NCBI GenBank assembly: GCA_966210515.1
Contig: CBIHLM010000002.1
Location: 1 to 64,000, forward strand
DNA from: Paradesertivirga sp966210515
GTDB lineage: Bacteria; Bacteroidota; Bacteroidia; Sphingobacteriales; Sphingobacteriaceae
Reading direction: 5' to 3'
Length of the DNA stretch: 64,000 nt
The position numbers and the translations under genes were made by a program. Shown piece by piece: positions 16,930 through 25,612 of this stretch. How positions within the stretch are numbered: the stretch's first letter is position 1; each line of letters begins with the position of its first letter. The notes beneath the pieces are model-generated. The model made no database searches. It was not told where the DNA came from and was given only the letters and a program-made list of their open reading frames with translations.

Positions 16930-17991
16930 TTAGATGTTGCTTGCCAGCCAGTCACCAACTTCGCTGGTTTTGTAAGCTTTACCTTCTTTTCCGGCAATAT
17001 CTTCAGTAACGATACCGTCTGCTAAAGATTTATTTACAACTGATCTTATCAATTCAGCTTCTTCTTTTAAACCGAAAGCATCTTCAAACATCATTGCTGC
17101 TGATAATACAGTGGCTAATGGATTAGCGATATCTTTTCCTGCGGCCTGAGGATATGAACCATGAATCGGCTCATATAAAGAGGTATGAATTCCTTTAGAT
17201 GCAGACGGCATTAATCCCATTGAGCCGGAAATTACAGATGCCTCATCAGTTAAGATATCACCAAATAAGTTTTCAGTAATGATAACATCATAAGAGCTTG
17301 GCCATTGAACCAAACGCATCGCAACTGCATCAACAAATTCATAACTTACTTCAACTTCAGGGAAATCTTTTTCCATATCCTGAACAGTTTCTCTCCATAA
17401 ACGTGAGCTTTCGAGAACGTTAGCTTTATCAACACAGCAAAGTTTTTTGCTACGGGTCATTGCAAGTTCGAAACCAAGTTTTGCAAGGCGCTGGATCTCT
17501 GCTCTTGTGTATGTACAGGTATCAAAAGCGGTATTTCCATCATCTTTTCTGCCACGCTCACCAAAGTAAATACCACCAGTTAATTCACGTAAGATGATTA
17601 AATCGGTCCCTTCAATACGCTCTCTTTTAAGGGGAGAGTTATCAATTAAAGAAGGGAATGTAAAGGTTGGACGAACATTTGCAAATAAGCCCAGCTTCTG
17701 ACGCATCTTAAGTAATCCTTGCTCAGGGCGTACTGTAGCTTTAGGATCATTGTCGTACTTTGGGTGACCGATAGCTCCGAATAAAACAGCATCAGCAGCC
17801 ATGCAAACTTCATGAGTAGAGTCTGGATAGGGCTCACCATGAGCATCAATTGCCGCCGCGCCGGTTAGGGCAGAGGTCCAGCTAACTTCATGACCAAATT
17901 TCTTTGATACAGCATCTACTACTTTAACTGCCTGATCGATTACCTCAGGTCCAATTCCATCTCCTGCAAGAAGGGCGATATTTAATTTCAT
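16930..17991 (-). CDS. leuB: 3-isopropylmalate dehydrogenase
   Basis: Oxidatively decarboxylates 3-isopropylmalate to 2-oxoisocaproate with NAD+ in leucine synthesis; the same enzyme class handles 3-methylmalate made from citramalate. Seen are LLAGDGIGPEV at the N-terminus, LIILRELTGGIYFGERG, the YDVIITENLFGDILTDEAS metal-binding aspartate segment, and YEPIHGSYPQAAGK. The ATG at 17991 gives 353 residues, the family norm; 13 upstream in-frame codons are unconserved and come from a repeat-like spacer. It is the last gene of the branched-chain block, followed by a strong terminator. Confidence 0.95.
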   Translation of the reverse strand: MKLNIALLAGDGIGPEVIDQAVKVVDAVSKKFGHEVSWTSALTGAAAIDAHGEPYPDSTHEVCMAADAVLFGAIGHPKYDNDPKATVRPEQGLLKMRQKLGLFANVRPTFTFPSLIDNSPLKRERIEGTDLIILRELTGGIYFGERGRKDDGNTAFDTCTYTRAEIQRLAKLGFELAMTRSKKLCCVDKANVLESSRLWRETVQDMEKDFPEVEVSYEFVDAVAMRLVQWPSSYDVIITENLFGDILTDEASVISGSMGLMPSASKGIHTSLYEPIHGSYPQAAGKDIANPLATVLSAAMMFEDAFGLKEEAELIRSVVNKSLADGIVTEDIAGKEGKAYKTSEVGDWLASNI

Positions 17992-18019
17992 TTGTTTGTG
18001 ATTTTTTGCTTTTTTCTGT

Positions 18020-18075
18020 TTCCGCATCAAGTCCCGATACTAATACTTCGCACTTGATACTCAGTACCTAATACT
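18020..18075. repeat. Word-like spacer repeat between leuB and the citramalate synthase gene
   Basis: On the minus strand the spacer reads as short variants of AGTAT with 9-11-base spacing (AAGTATCGAGTATTAGGTA and similar). A related pattern (AAGTATTTGGTATCAAGTAT, plus strand) lies just before leuD at 20327-20350. It is a degenerate tandem of one word, not coding. Confidence 0.55.
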
Positions 18076-18094
18076 CGATACTTATCTATTCTCC

Positions 18095-19612
18095 TTAAAT
18101 TATATTTAGCATTTTTTGGGTCGCCTTTATCGCACAAACCGTCTGGTCCGAGTCCAGACCACGTGTCTTAAACGTTTTATTGTCAGTCTCCCATGTTATT
18201 ACGGTTTCGCATAATGCGTCAGAGCTGCTGCCCGGAGCTATTCTTACGGCATAATCCACAAGCTTGGGCAGGCATCTTTCCAGCTTTGTATAAACTTTCG
18301 TTAAAGCCTTCATAAAAGCATCAAACTGTCCATCGCCCTGGGCATGTTCTTCAAAAACTTCGCCTTCAATACAGACTGATATAGTTGCAGATGGTCTTAA
18401 TCCTTTTGAATGTGTTAAAACATATGATTCTACCTTGATTTTCTCTTCGTACAGATTACTATCTAATACATCTGAAATTATATATGGTAAATCCTCTTTT
18501 GTTACAGTTTCTTTTTTATCGCCTAATTCGATAACTCGCTGGGTTACTTTTTTAAGGTCTTCATCATTCAACTTTAAACCGAGCTCCTGAAGGTTTTTTT
18601 CAATATTGGCTTTGCCTGATGTTTTTCCTAAGGCATATTTACGCCTTCTTCCGAAACGTTCGGGAAGCAGGTCATTGAAATACAGGTTATTTTTATTATC
18701 ACCATCAGCATGTATTCCAGCTGTTTGAGTGAAGACATATTCGCCAACGATGGGTTTATTTGAAGGAATCCTTACCCCGGAAAATGTTTCAACCAGTTTA
18801 CTTACTTTATAAATCGAAGTTTCTTTAAGGGCGATTCTTGTCTCTGGTAAAAAGTCGTTTATAACGGCAATCGCACTCGCCATCGGCGCGTTACCAGCTC
18901 TTTCACCCATGCCGTTTACGGTTAAATGCAGTCCGTTTATTCCCGCTTTAACAGCTTCAAGAACATTTGCCGTGCCTAAATCGTAATCGTTATGTGCATG
19001 GAAATCAAAGTGAATTTGCGGATACTTCGCGGTCAACTGAGAGATATAGCTATACGTTTCTGAAGGTATTAATATCCCTAAGGTATCCGGTAATAAAATT
19101 CGCTTTATAGGCTGCGTAGATAAAAACTCTAAATATTCTAAAGTATATTCGGGGGAATTACGCATGCCATTGCTCCAATCTTCCAGGTAGACATTTGTCG
19201 AGATGTTCTCGGATCGGGCAGATTCAATAGCTTTTGCCACTTCTGAAAAATGCTGCTCAGGAGTTTTCTTAAGCTGATGCGTTAAATGATTGAGCGATCC
19301 CTTTGTTAACAGGTTCTGAACTTTTACACCAGCCTTTTTCATCCACTCGATAGAAACGCCGTTATCCACGAAAGACAAAACTTCTATAGCATCGATATGC
19401 CCGTTAGCTTTGGCCCATTCAGTGATTGCTTTGACCGCTTCAAATTCACCTTCTGAAACACGGGCAGACGCGATTTCTACCCTGTCTACCAGAAGTTCTT
19501 CAAGTAGAAGTTGCGAGATTGTCAGCTTCTCTGAAATCGAAAAAGACACACCTGAAGTTTGCTCTCCGTCGCGAAGAGTGGTGTCCATGATTTCTATTTT
19601 GCGTTGTTCCAT
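18095..19612 (-). CDS. cimA: LeuA-family enzyme, probable (R)-citramalate synthase
   Basis: HMGL-type TIM barrel plus a C-terminal regulatory domain, 505 residues. Seen are MDTTLRDGEQ (9-18), HAHNDYDLGTANVLEA (205-220), NGMGERAGNA (233-242) and FTQTAGIHADGD. From memory of the Leptospira citramalate synthase, the segments NLLTKGSLNHL, NVYLEDWSNGMRNSP and LLPDTLGI are closely shared with it, while the bona fide LeuA in this operon has different residues there. Citramalate synthase condenses pyruvate and acetyl-CoA to feed isoleucine synthesis without threonine, using LeuCD and LeuB, both encoded next to it. A second isopropylmalate synthase is the alternative; only an assay or structure-based residue check would settle it. 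Confidence 0.75.
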   Translation of the reverse strand: MEQRKIEIMDTTLRDGEQTSGVSFSISEKLTISQLLLEELLVDRVEIASARVSEGEFEAVKAITEWAKANGHIDAIEVLSFVDNGVSIEWMKKAGVKVQNLLTKGSLNHLTHQLKKTPEQHFSEVAKAIESARSENISTNVYLEDWSNGMRNSPEYTLEYLEFLSTQPIKRILLPDTLGILIPSETYSYISQLTAKYPQIHFDFHAHNDYDLGTANVLEAVKAGINGLHLTVNGMGERAGNAPMASAIAVINDFLPETRIALKETSIYKVSKLVETFSGVRIPSNKPIVGEYVFTQTAGIHADGDNKNNLYFNDLLPERFGRRRKYALGKTSGKANIEKNLQELGLKLNDEDLKKVTQRVIELGDKKETVTKEDLPYIISDVLDSNLYEEKIKVESYVLTHSKGLRPSATISVCIEGEVFEEHAQGDGQFDAFMKALTKVYTKLERCLPKLVDYAVRIAPGSSSDALCETVITWETDNKTFKTRGLDSDQTVCAIKATQKMLNII

Positions 19613-19649
19613 GTATGGGGTGATTTCACTGACTTTGGGATTTCACTGA

Positions 19650-19693
19650 TTAAGAAGATTACACTGATGAAAAATTCTGTGTAATCTTCTTAA
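19650..19693. repeat. Perfect 15-base inverted repeat between leuD and cimA
   Basis: TTAAGAAGATTACAC and GTGTAATCTTCTTAA are exact reverse complements around a 14-base loop. Flanking words (GATTTCACTGA, ATCCGTGTGATC) belong to the same word family. There is no T-run next to the stem, so it is not a normal terminator. Confidence 0.85.
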
Positions 19694-19715
19694 ATCCGTG
19701 TGATCTCTAAATTAA

Positions 19716-20312
19716 TTAAAGTGGAAGCTGTTTAGCGAAATCCTCAATTTCAGGTTTCATGCTTTGTAAATAGTCGATATCATCGAAACCATTTTGCATG
19801 TTGTCTTTTTTGTAGGTGCTGATATCAAAACTTTCTTTTTCACCTGTAGGGAGCAAGGTGATCGTTTGCTCGGGAAGGTTTATTTCTAATTCAGTTTTAG
19901 GATCGGCAAAGACTGCGTTGAAGATCTTTTCAAGAAATTCAGGACTAACCTGAACCGGCAATACGCCAATGTTCAAGCAATTATTTTTGAAGATATCCGC
20001 AAAGAAACTGGATACTACAGCTCTGAAGCCGTAATCGTAAACAGCCCATGCTGCGTGCTCTCTTGATGATCCTGAACCGAAGTTTTTCCCACCAACTAAA
20101 ATTTTTCCGGAATAAGTAGAATCGTTTAAAACGAAATCTGCTTTAGGTGTATTATCAGGATTGTACCTCCAGTCACGGAATAAATTGTCGCCAAAGCCTA
20201 CACGCTCGGTTGCTTTTAAGAAACGTGCCGGTATAATCTGGTCAGTATCCACATTCTCGATCGGAAGAGGAACTGCTGTGCTGGTAAGTATGTTAAATTT
20301 ATCGTAAGCCAT
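19716..20312 (-). CDS. leuD: 3-isopropylmalate dehydratase small subunit
   Basis: Swivelling-domain subunit of isopropylmalate isomerase, which pairs with LeuC. Seen are LPIENVDTDQIIPARFL near residue 17 and GKNFGSGSSREHAAWAVYDYGFRAVVSS near 77, the hallmark substrate-binding loop. It has 198 residues, the standard length. It follows leuC after 132 bases of repeat-like spacer. It probably also isomerises citramalate for the isoleucine branch if the next gene is a citramalate synthase. Confidence 0.95.
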   Translation of the reverse strand: MAYDKFNILTSTAVPLPIENVDTDQIIPARFLKATERVGFGDNLFRDWRYNPDNTPKADFVLNDSTYSGKILVGGKNFGSGSSREHAAWAVYDYGFRAVVSSFFADIFKNNCLNIGVLPVQVSPEFLEKIFNAVFADPKTELEINLPEQTITLLPTGEKESFDISTYKKDNMQNGFDDIDYLQSMKPEIEDFAKQLPL

Positions 20313-20444
20313 TTTTATCGTATAAAGTATTTGGTATCAAGTATCTGGATTGAGAGCCAAGAATTAAGAGTCAGGAGTCATGATAAAGCACCAAAGTTTT
20401 ATGCCTTGTCTTGGTTCCTGTGTCTTTACTCTTTTGTCTTTAAA

Positions 20445-21857
20445 TTAAACCAATTCTTTTTCTTGTAACAAAGTTCTAGGATCTGTAACTACTCCGGTAA
20501 CTGCTGCTGCTGCTGCAACAAGCGGACTAGCAAGCATTGTTCTTGCACCCGGGCCTTGTCTTCCTTCAAAGTTTCTGTTTGAAGTACTCACAGCATATTT
20601 TCCCGCAGGAACTTTGTCATCGTTCATTGCTAAGCAAGCCGAGCATCCTGGCTGGCGAAGAGTGAATCCCGCTTCAGTTAAAATGTCAAGGATGCCTTCT
20701 TCTTTAATTTGCGCCTCAACAATATGCGATCCTGGTACCAGCCATGCAGTTACATTGTCGGCTTTTTTCTTTCCTTTAACCACAGATGCAAACGCTCTGA
20801 AATCTTCAATTCTACCATTTGTGCAGCTTCCCACGAAAACGTAATCTACCGGTTTGCCAATCATCGACTCTCCTTCATGGAAACCCATGTAGCCAAGAGA
20901 TTTTTCGTAAGTAGCAACACCGCCTTCAACCTGATTTGCGTCAGGTATTGAATTTGATATTCCCATACCCATTCCAGGATTGGTTCCGTATGTGATCATC
21001 GGTTCAATTTCCGAACCATCGAACGTGTATTCTTTGTCAAATACCGCGTCAGCATCAGTTTTAAGCGTTTGCCAGTAAGCCATCGCTTTATCCCATGCCG
21101 AACCTTTTGGCGTAAACTCACGACCTGCAACATAATCAAATGTAGTTTGATCCGGAGCAATCATGCCGCCACGGGCACCCATTTCAATACTTAAATTACA
21201 AACCGTCATACGGCCTTCCATGGTCATTTTTTCAAATACTTCACCTGCGTATTCAACAAAATATCCGGTAGCGCCAGAAGTAGTAAGCTTAGAAATAATG
21301 AACAAGGCAACATCTTTTGGCGTAACGCCGTAGCCCAAACTTCCGGTAACGTTAATGCGCATGCTCTTTGGCTTTTGCTGCATAATACATTGAGCAGCAA
21401 GAACCATTTCTACTTCAGATGTTCCAATACCAAAAGCAATAGCGCCAAAAGCCCCGTGAGTCGACGTATGCGAGTCACCGCAAACAATCGTGGCGCCAGG
21501 CTGCGTAATGCCGTATTCTGGTCCAACCACGTGAACGATCCCATTTTTTTGATGACCTAATCCCCAGTGGCTTATTCCGTACTCGTTAGAATTTGTTTCG
21601 AGGGCCTTCAACTGGTTAGCTGAAAGTGGGTCGGAAACTGGTAAATGTTGATTGATGGTTGGTGTATTATGATCTGCGGTTGCAAATGTCCGCTCAGGAT
21701 ATAAAACTTTTGTGCCACGACTCTTTAATCCAAGAAAAGCTACAGGACTTGTAACTTCATGAATTAAATGACGATCAATAAATAACACGTCTGGTCCGCC
21801 TTCAATCTTGCGCACTACGTGAGTGTCCCACACCTTATCAAATAATGTCTTGCTCAT
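20445..21857 (-). CDS. leuC: 3-isopropylmalate dehydratase large subunit
   Basis: Aconitase-family [4Fe-4S] subunit of isopropylmalate isomerase. The cluster cysteines are in VFVGSCTNGRIEDF and RQPGCSACLAMN. FIDRHLIHEVTSPVAF, VCGDSHTSTHGAFGAIAFGIGTSEVE and STSNRNFEGRQGPGARTMLASP are all conserved. It has 470 residues, the normal length. It lies between a DUF1801 gene and leuD in the branched-chain operon. Confidence 0.96.
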   Translation of the reverse strand: MSKTLFDKVWDTHVVRKIEGGPDVLFIDRHLIHEVTSPVAFLGLKSRGTKVLYPERTFATADHNTPTINQHLPVSDPLSANQLKALETNSNEYGISHWGLGHQKNGIVHVVGPEYGITQPGATIVCGDSHTSTHGAFGAIAFGIGTSEVEMVLAAQCIMQQKPKSMRINVTGSLGYGVTPKDVALFIISKLTTSGATGYFVEYAGEVFEKMTMEGRMTVCNLSIEMGARGGMIAPDQTTFDYVAGREFTPKGSAWDKAMAYWQTLKTDADAVFDKEYTFDGSEIEPMITYGTNPGMGMGISNSIPDANQVEGGVATYEKSLGYMGFHEGESMIGKPVDYVFVGSCTNGRIEDFRAFASVVKGKKKADNVTAWLVPGSHIVEAQIKEEGILDILTEAGFTLRQPGCSACLAMNDDKVPAGKYAVSTSNRNFEGRQGPGARTMLASPLVAAAAAVTGVVTDPRTLLQEKELV

Positions 21858-21897
21858 TTTTTTGTTGTTTACTATTTTCTTTCGCGAGTTAAACCCG

Positions 21898-22362
21898 TTA
21901 TTGTTGTTGCTTCTTAATGGCGCTTTCGTAAATAGCGATCCATTCTTTTGTTGTCATTTTAGAGGCTAGTTCCCCTAGAAGATCCATTGGAATGGCATCG
22001 GGTTTTTTAAAGCGGATACAGCTTTTACCCATATCTAACTTTATTTTGCTACGCTTTTCATATTCATCTACAAACCATTTCAATAAGTCTTTGTCTGCAT
22101 ATATACCCATATGGTACAAGGCAACAAAGTTCTTTTGAGATGCAATACTCATGAATGGTAATGGCTGTTTAGGATTGCAGTGATACCCATTTTCATAAAG
22201 TGAATGCGGTACAACATAGCTTATCATCCCATAACTCATTACTTCTTCAAAGCCTTCCGGAAGATTTTTTCTAATGATATTTCTTAACTCTGTCATTAGT
22301 TGCTTTCTCTCTTCAGGAATACTATTTATATATTCTTCCGGTGTATTAGCTGTTGATTGCAT
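21898..22362 (-). CDS. DUF1801-family (YdhG-like) protein
   Basis: Small soluble protein of the DUF1801/YdhG family. The pattern TPEEYINSIPEERKQLMTELRNII followed by EEVMSYGMISYVV and the C-terminal CIRFKKPDAIPMDLLGELA are characteristic. Its biochemical role is unknown; the fold is related to frataxin-like iron-chaperone YdhG proteins, which is general family knowledge. The ATG at 22362 gives 154 residues; the frame is open 14 codons further without conserved sequence. It is inserted between leuA and leuC in the same orientation and is not an expected member of the pathway. Confidence 0.8.
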   Translation of the reverse strand: MQSTANTPEEYINSIPEERKQLMTELRNIIRKNLPEGFEEVMSYGMISYVVPHSLYENGYHCNPKQPLPFMSIASQKNFVALYHMGIYADKDLLKWFVDEYEKRSKIKLDMGKSCIRFKKPDAIPMDLLGELASKMTTKEWIAIYESAIKKQQQ

Positions 22363-22501
22363 AAATCCAACGACAAAGTTAATTCCCCTTGCCGGGATTT
22401 GCAATTCCGACGCACTAACACCGAATTTTAAGCTCGTAATCCGATTTAAAATTTATTTTCTCACATGCGGCGAGATTATAACTCTGGTCGAGCACTTACC
22501 A

Positions 22502-24010
22502 CTACACAAACTTATTCAAAGCGTCCAAATATGCGTTCGCGGAAGCTCTTACGATATCCGTACTAAACCCATAACCCATGTACGATTTATCGTCATGAAT
22601 TACACGCATATCAACTTTGCTCACGTCATCACTTCCACCATGTATTGAATGTATGTTGAACTCCTTAATCTCTACGTCCTGACCCAGAATTTTCTGGATA
22701 GCATGTATTGTCGCGCTAACCGGACCATTGCCCGTTGCTGTAGCTTCATGCTCGGCTCCTTCGTAGCTTAAGTTAATAACGGCCTGAGGAGCAGTCTGGT
22801 CTCCGCAGGTTACCTGTAATGAATTGATTTTTACACCATTCTTAAAGTTCGTTTCAGCTTCTTCGCCCATTAAGCGTAAAAGATCATCGTCTTTGATTTC
22901 TTTTTTCTGATCAGCCATTGCCAGGAAACGTTGATATGTTTGATCCAGATCAATCCGCTCGATTGAGTATCCAAGACGCTCCAAATGATGTTTCAAAGCA
23001 TGCCTTCCACTGCGGGCTGTCAAAATAATTTCAGACTGGTCGATCCCTACATCTTCAGGGTTCATAATTTCATACGTCTCACGATGTTTAAGTACTCCAT
23101 CCTGATGAATTCCTGAACTGTGTGCGAATGCATTCTTGCCAATGATAGCCTTGTTCGGCTGAACAGGCATACGCATCATACGGCTAACCATGCCGCTTAA
23201 ATTATATAGATGTTTGGTGTTAATGTTGTTGTAGAAACCTAAGGAAGTGTGTGTTTTCATAATCATCACAACCTCCTCAAGAGACGTGTTTCCTGCACGC
23301 TCACCAATACCGTTAATAGTACACTCTACCTGACGTGCTCCGTTTTGAATACCAGCAATACTGTTTGCGGTTGCAAGTCCCAAGTCGTTATGGCAATGGA
23401 CGGAAATAACTGCCTGATCGATGTTTTTTACATTTTCTTTCAGAAAGCGAATTTTAGCGCCATATTGTTCAGGCAAGCAATATCCGTTCGTATCCGGGAT
23501 ATTTACTACTGTTGCGCCTGCCGCGATTACAGCTTCTATCATCTGAGCGAGAAATACGTTATCGGCTCTTCCCGCATCTTCAGCATAGAATTCAATGTCT
23601 TCAACAAAAGACTTCGCATATTTTACAGCTTCAACGGCACGTTCAAGTATTTTCTCGCGTGTGCTGTTAAATTTATACTGAATATGCATGTCTGATGAGC
23701 CAATTCCTGTATGGATACGAGGATATTTGGCATGTTTTAATGCTTCTGCCGCACAGTCAATGTCGCCTTTATTTGCACGCGTTAAGGCACAAATAATAGG
23801 ATCGCGAACTACTTTCGATAGCTCAACCACACTTTGAAAATCGCCTGGACTTGAAATCGGAAAGCCTGCTTCGATAACATCAACACCCAAAGACTGAAGT
23901 GCCTCTCCAATAATTATCTTTTCCGGAGTTGTTAATTGTGAGCCTGGCACCTGTTCTCCATCACGAAGGGTAGTGTCAAATATATAGATACGGTTTGGAT
24001 CGTGTAACAT
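22502..24010 (-). CDS. leuA: 2-isopropylmalate synthase
   Basis: Condenses 2-oxoisovalerate with acetyl-CoA, the committed step of leucine synthesis. The TIM barrel has FDTTLRDGEQVPG (11-23), HTGIGSSDMHIQYKF, the metal-binding HCHNDLGLATANS and NGIGERAGNTSLEE. The C-terminal part from about residue 390 (LQVTCGDQTAPQAVINL) is the LeuA dimer and allosteric domain where leucine binds in homologues. The 502 residues fit the family. It is transcribed after the tandem ABC gene and before the DUF1801 gene. Confidence 0.95.
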   Translation of the reverse strand: MLHDPNRIYIFDTTLRDGEQVPGSQLTTPEKIIIGEALQSLGVDVIEAGFPISSPGDFQSVVELSKVVRDPIICALTRANKGDIDCAAEALKHAKYPRIHTGIGSSDMHIQYKFNSTREKILERAVEAVKYAKSFVEDIEFYAEDAGRADNVFLAQMIEAVIAAGATVVNIPDTNGYCLPEQYGAKIRFLKENVKNIDQAVISVHCHNDLGLATANSIAGIQNGARQVECTINGIGERAGNTSLEEVVMIMKTHTSLGFYNNINTKHLYNLSGMVSRMMRMPVQPNKAIIGKNAFAHSSGIHQDGVLKHRETYEIMNPEDVGIDQSEIILTARSGRHALKHHLERLGYSIERIDLDQTYQRFLAMADQKKEIKDDDLLRLMGEEAETNFKNGVKINSLQVTCGDQTAPQAVINLSYEGAEHEATATGNGPVSATIHAIQKILGQDVEIKEFNIHSIHGGSDDVSKVDMRVIHDDKSYMGYGFSTDIVRASANAYLDALNKFV

Positions 24011-24042
24011 GATTTTTTAGCGTGATAAAATGTTGTTCTTCA

Positions 24043-25512
24043 TTATACTAAGCAGCTTTCTGAGATATTTTCGATGACTTTTACTTCACCTTTTTCTAAT
24101 AACAGTCGTTTCTCTAAACAAGCCGGCAAGGCAGATTCAAAATGTCCGACATAAATCAAGGTCATCCCGTTGCTGCATAATTCATCCACCAGGTTATTGA
24201 AGAGTTGTGTTTGCTGCTGGTCTAAGCCCTGGCATGGTTCATCAAGTATTAATAGTTCCGGATTTTTAATAATCGTTCTAGCTAACAAAACCAATCTCTG
24301 TTTTCCCAGAGGAAGTGTTCTTAGCAATTCGTTTTTATTCTCGCTTAACCCAAAGAATTTAATCAACTCATCAACCTGAACGCTTTTCGAATAAGGCAAT
24401 TGCTGAAATAATCCTACTGAATCATAAAAGCCAGATGCGATGCTTTGCCATACTGTTGATGAAGCATCAAAATACCTATGAAATTCTGGCGAAATTAAGC
24501 CAATGTGTTGTTTGATATCCCAAACACTCTCACCGCTTCCCCTTTTGTTGCCAAACAGGTAAAGCGTGTTTGCATAAGCTTGCGGATGATCACCATTAAT
24601 TAAACTCAATAAGGTCGATTTTCCGGAGCCATTCGGACCTTGTAGAAGCCATTTTTCTCCGGCTTTAATTTCCCAGTTGATGTTTTTTAAAACCTGCTTG
24701 TCGCCGTAACTGATGCTTACATTAACTAACCTTGCGATGTTTTCTGACGAATACACAGGTGATTCCTTTAAAAAATCCGGCAACTTTCTGAATGGTCTTT
24801 CAGGTAGAACCGATATCATTTCTCTGGAACTAAAACTTACTAATTGTCCATCTTTAATTTCCGCAAAACGATTTATGCTTCCCGGTAATTCAATATCAGC
24901 ATCGTTGCAAATCAATATTAATTGTACCCCACCTGCAGAAACTTCATCTAACAAGTCGTTTAAGTTTCGACGAGATGCAGCATCTAATCCTGTGTAAGGT
25001 TGGTCGATAATCAACAATTGAGGTTTTAACCACAACGCTTTAACCAATTGCAGTTTTTTATGCTCTCCGCTGGATAGTTCGATCAATTGAGAGTTTTTAA
25101 GTTCCGAAAAACCTAGTGCGCTTAAAAACTTTTCGACACCATCAAGCTCAAGATTGTTTTCTCTTCCGTATAGAGCTAATTCAGCTTTTACGGTAAGCGT
25201 TTCTTTAGCTTGCTGACTCGTATAACGTTGTTGGTAATAGAAATTAGCAACCCCTTCGAGGTTTTTAAACTGGTACCAGCTTTCGACATACAGAGCTTTA
25301 GCCGGCAAACTGTTTTCTGTGCTGAAGTTCGTTTTTACTTCACCAATAGCACCTTGCAAACCTGCTATAACCTTAGCTAATGAAGTTTTTCCGCTGCCGC
25401 TGATTCCACTCAATAACCAGTTTTCGCCACGACTTATCATCCAATTCAAATCCTTTAATATCAATTTAGATTGATACTGCAGGTTTAGACTAGAAACATG
25501 AACAAGAGCCAT
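24043..25512 (-). CDS. Tandem-domain ABC ATPase, ModF-like
   Basis: Two nucleotide-binding domains in one chain without membrane segments. Domain 1 has Walker A LSGISGSGKTSLAK, signature LSSGEHKKLQL and Walker B LLIIDQPYTGLD. Domain 2 has Walker A LQGPNGSGKSTLLS, the signature-position segment LPLGKQRLVLLA and Walker B LLILDEPCQGLD. Domain 1 carries Gln where the usual catalytic Glu follows Walker B, and domain 2 lacks the canonical LSGGQ, so hydrolysis may be asymmetric. The layout resembles ModF/PhrA proteins. ATG 25512 gives 489 residues; an upstream ATG at 25572 would translate an intergenic repeat (KSPLGDLG). It lies between ilvC and leuA, with no clear link to that pathway. Confidence 0.83.
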   Translation of the reverse strand: MALVHVSSLNLQYQSKLILKDLNWMISRGENWLLSGISGSGKTSLAKVIAGLQGAIGEVKTNFSTENSLPAKALYVESWYQFKNLEGVANFYYQQRYTSQQAKETLTVKAELALYGRENNLELDGVEKFLSALGFSELKNSQLIELSSGEHKKLQLVKALWLKPQLLIIDQPYTGLDAASRRNLNDLLDEVSAGGVQLILICNDADIELPGSINRFAEIKDGQLVSFSSREMISVLPERPFRKLPDFLKESPVYSSENIARLVNVSISYGDKQVLKNINWEIKAGEKWLLQGPNGSGKSTLLSLINGDHPQAYANTLYLFGNKRGSGESVWDIKQHIGLISPEFHRYFDASSTVWQSIASGFYDSVGLFQQLPYSKSVQVDELIKFFGLSENKNELLRTLPLGKQRLVLLARTIIKNPELLILDEPCQGLDQQQTQLFNNLVDELCSNGMTLIYVGHFESALPACLEKRLLLEKGEVKVIENISESCLV

Positions 25513-25514
25513 AG

Positions 25515-25612
25515 CCCCTAAATCCCCTAAAGGGGACTTTGACTTGCGTATGTTCATGTTTGAGTTTGCCATTTTATGCTTATGGTTCCCCCTTTAAGGG
25601 GCTAGGGGGTTA
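25515..25612. repeat. Pair of inverted G/C-run repeats before the tandem ABC gene
   Basis: Copy 1 (25515-25542) reads CCCCTAAATCCCCTAAAGGG and onward on the plus strand. Copy 2 (25588-25612) reads CCCCCTAGCCCCTTAAAGGG and onward on the minus strand. The two are divergent copies of one module in opposite orientation, about 45 bases apart. Copy 2 overlaps the ilvC stop; copy 1 overlaps the alternative N-terminus of the ABC gene. Confidence 0.8.

Noticed and set aside
23249..23695. 148-codon ORF on the plus strand
   Set aside because: Antisense shadow of leuA, which is conserved throughout.
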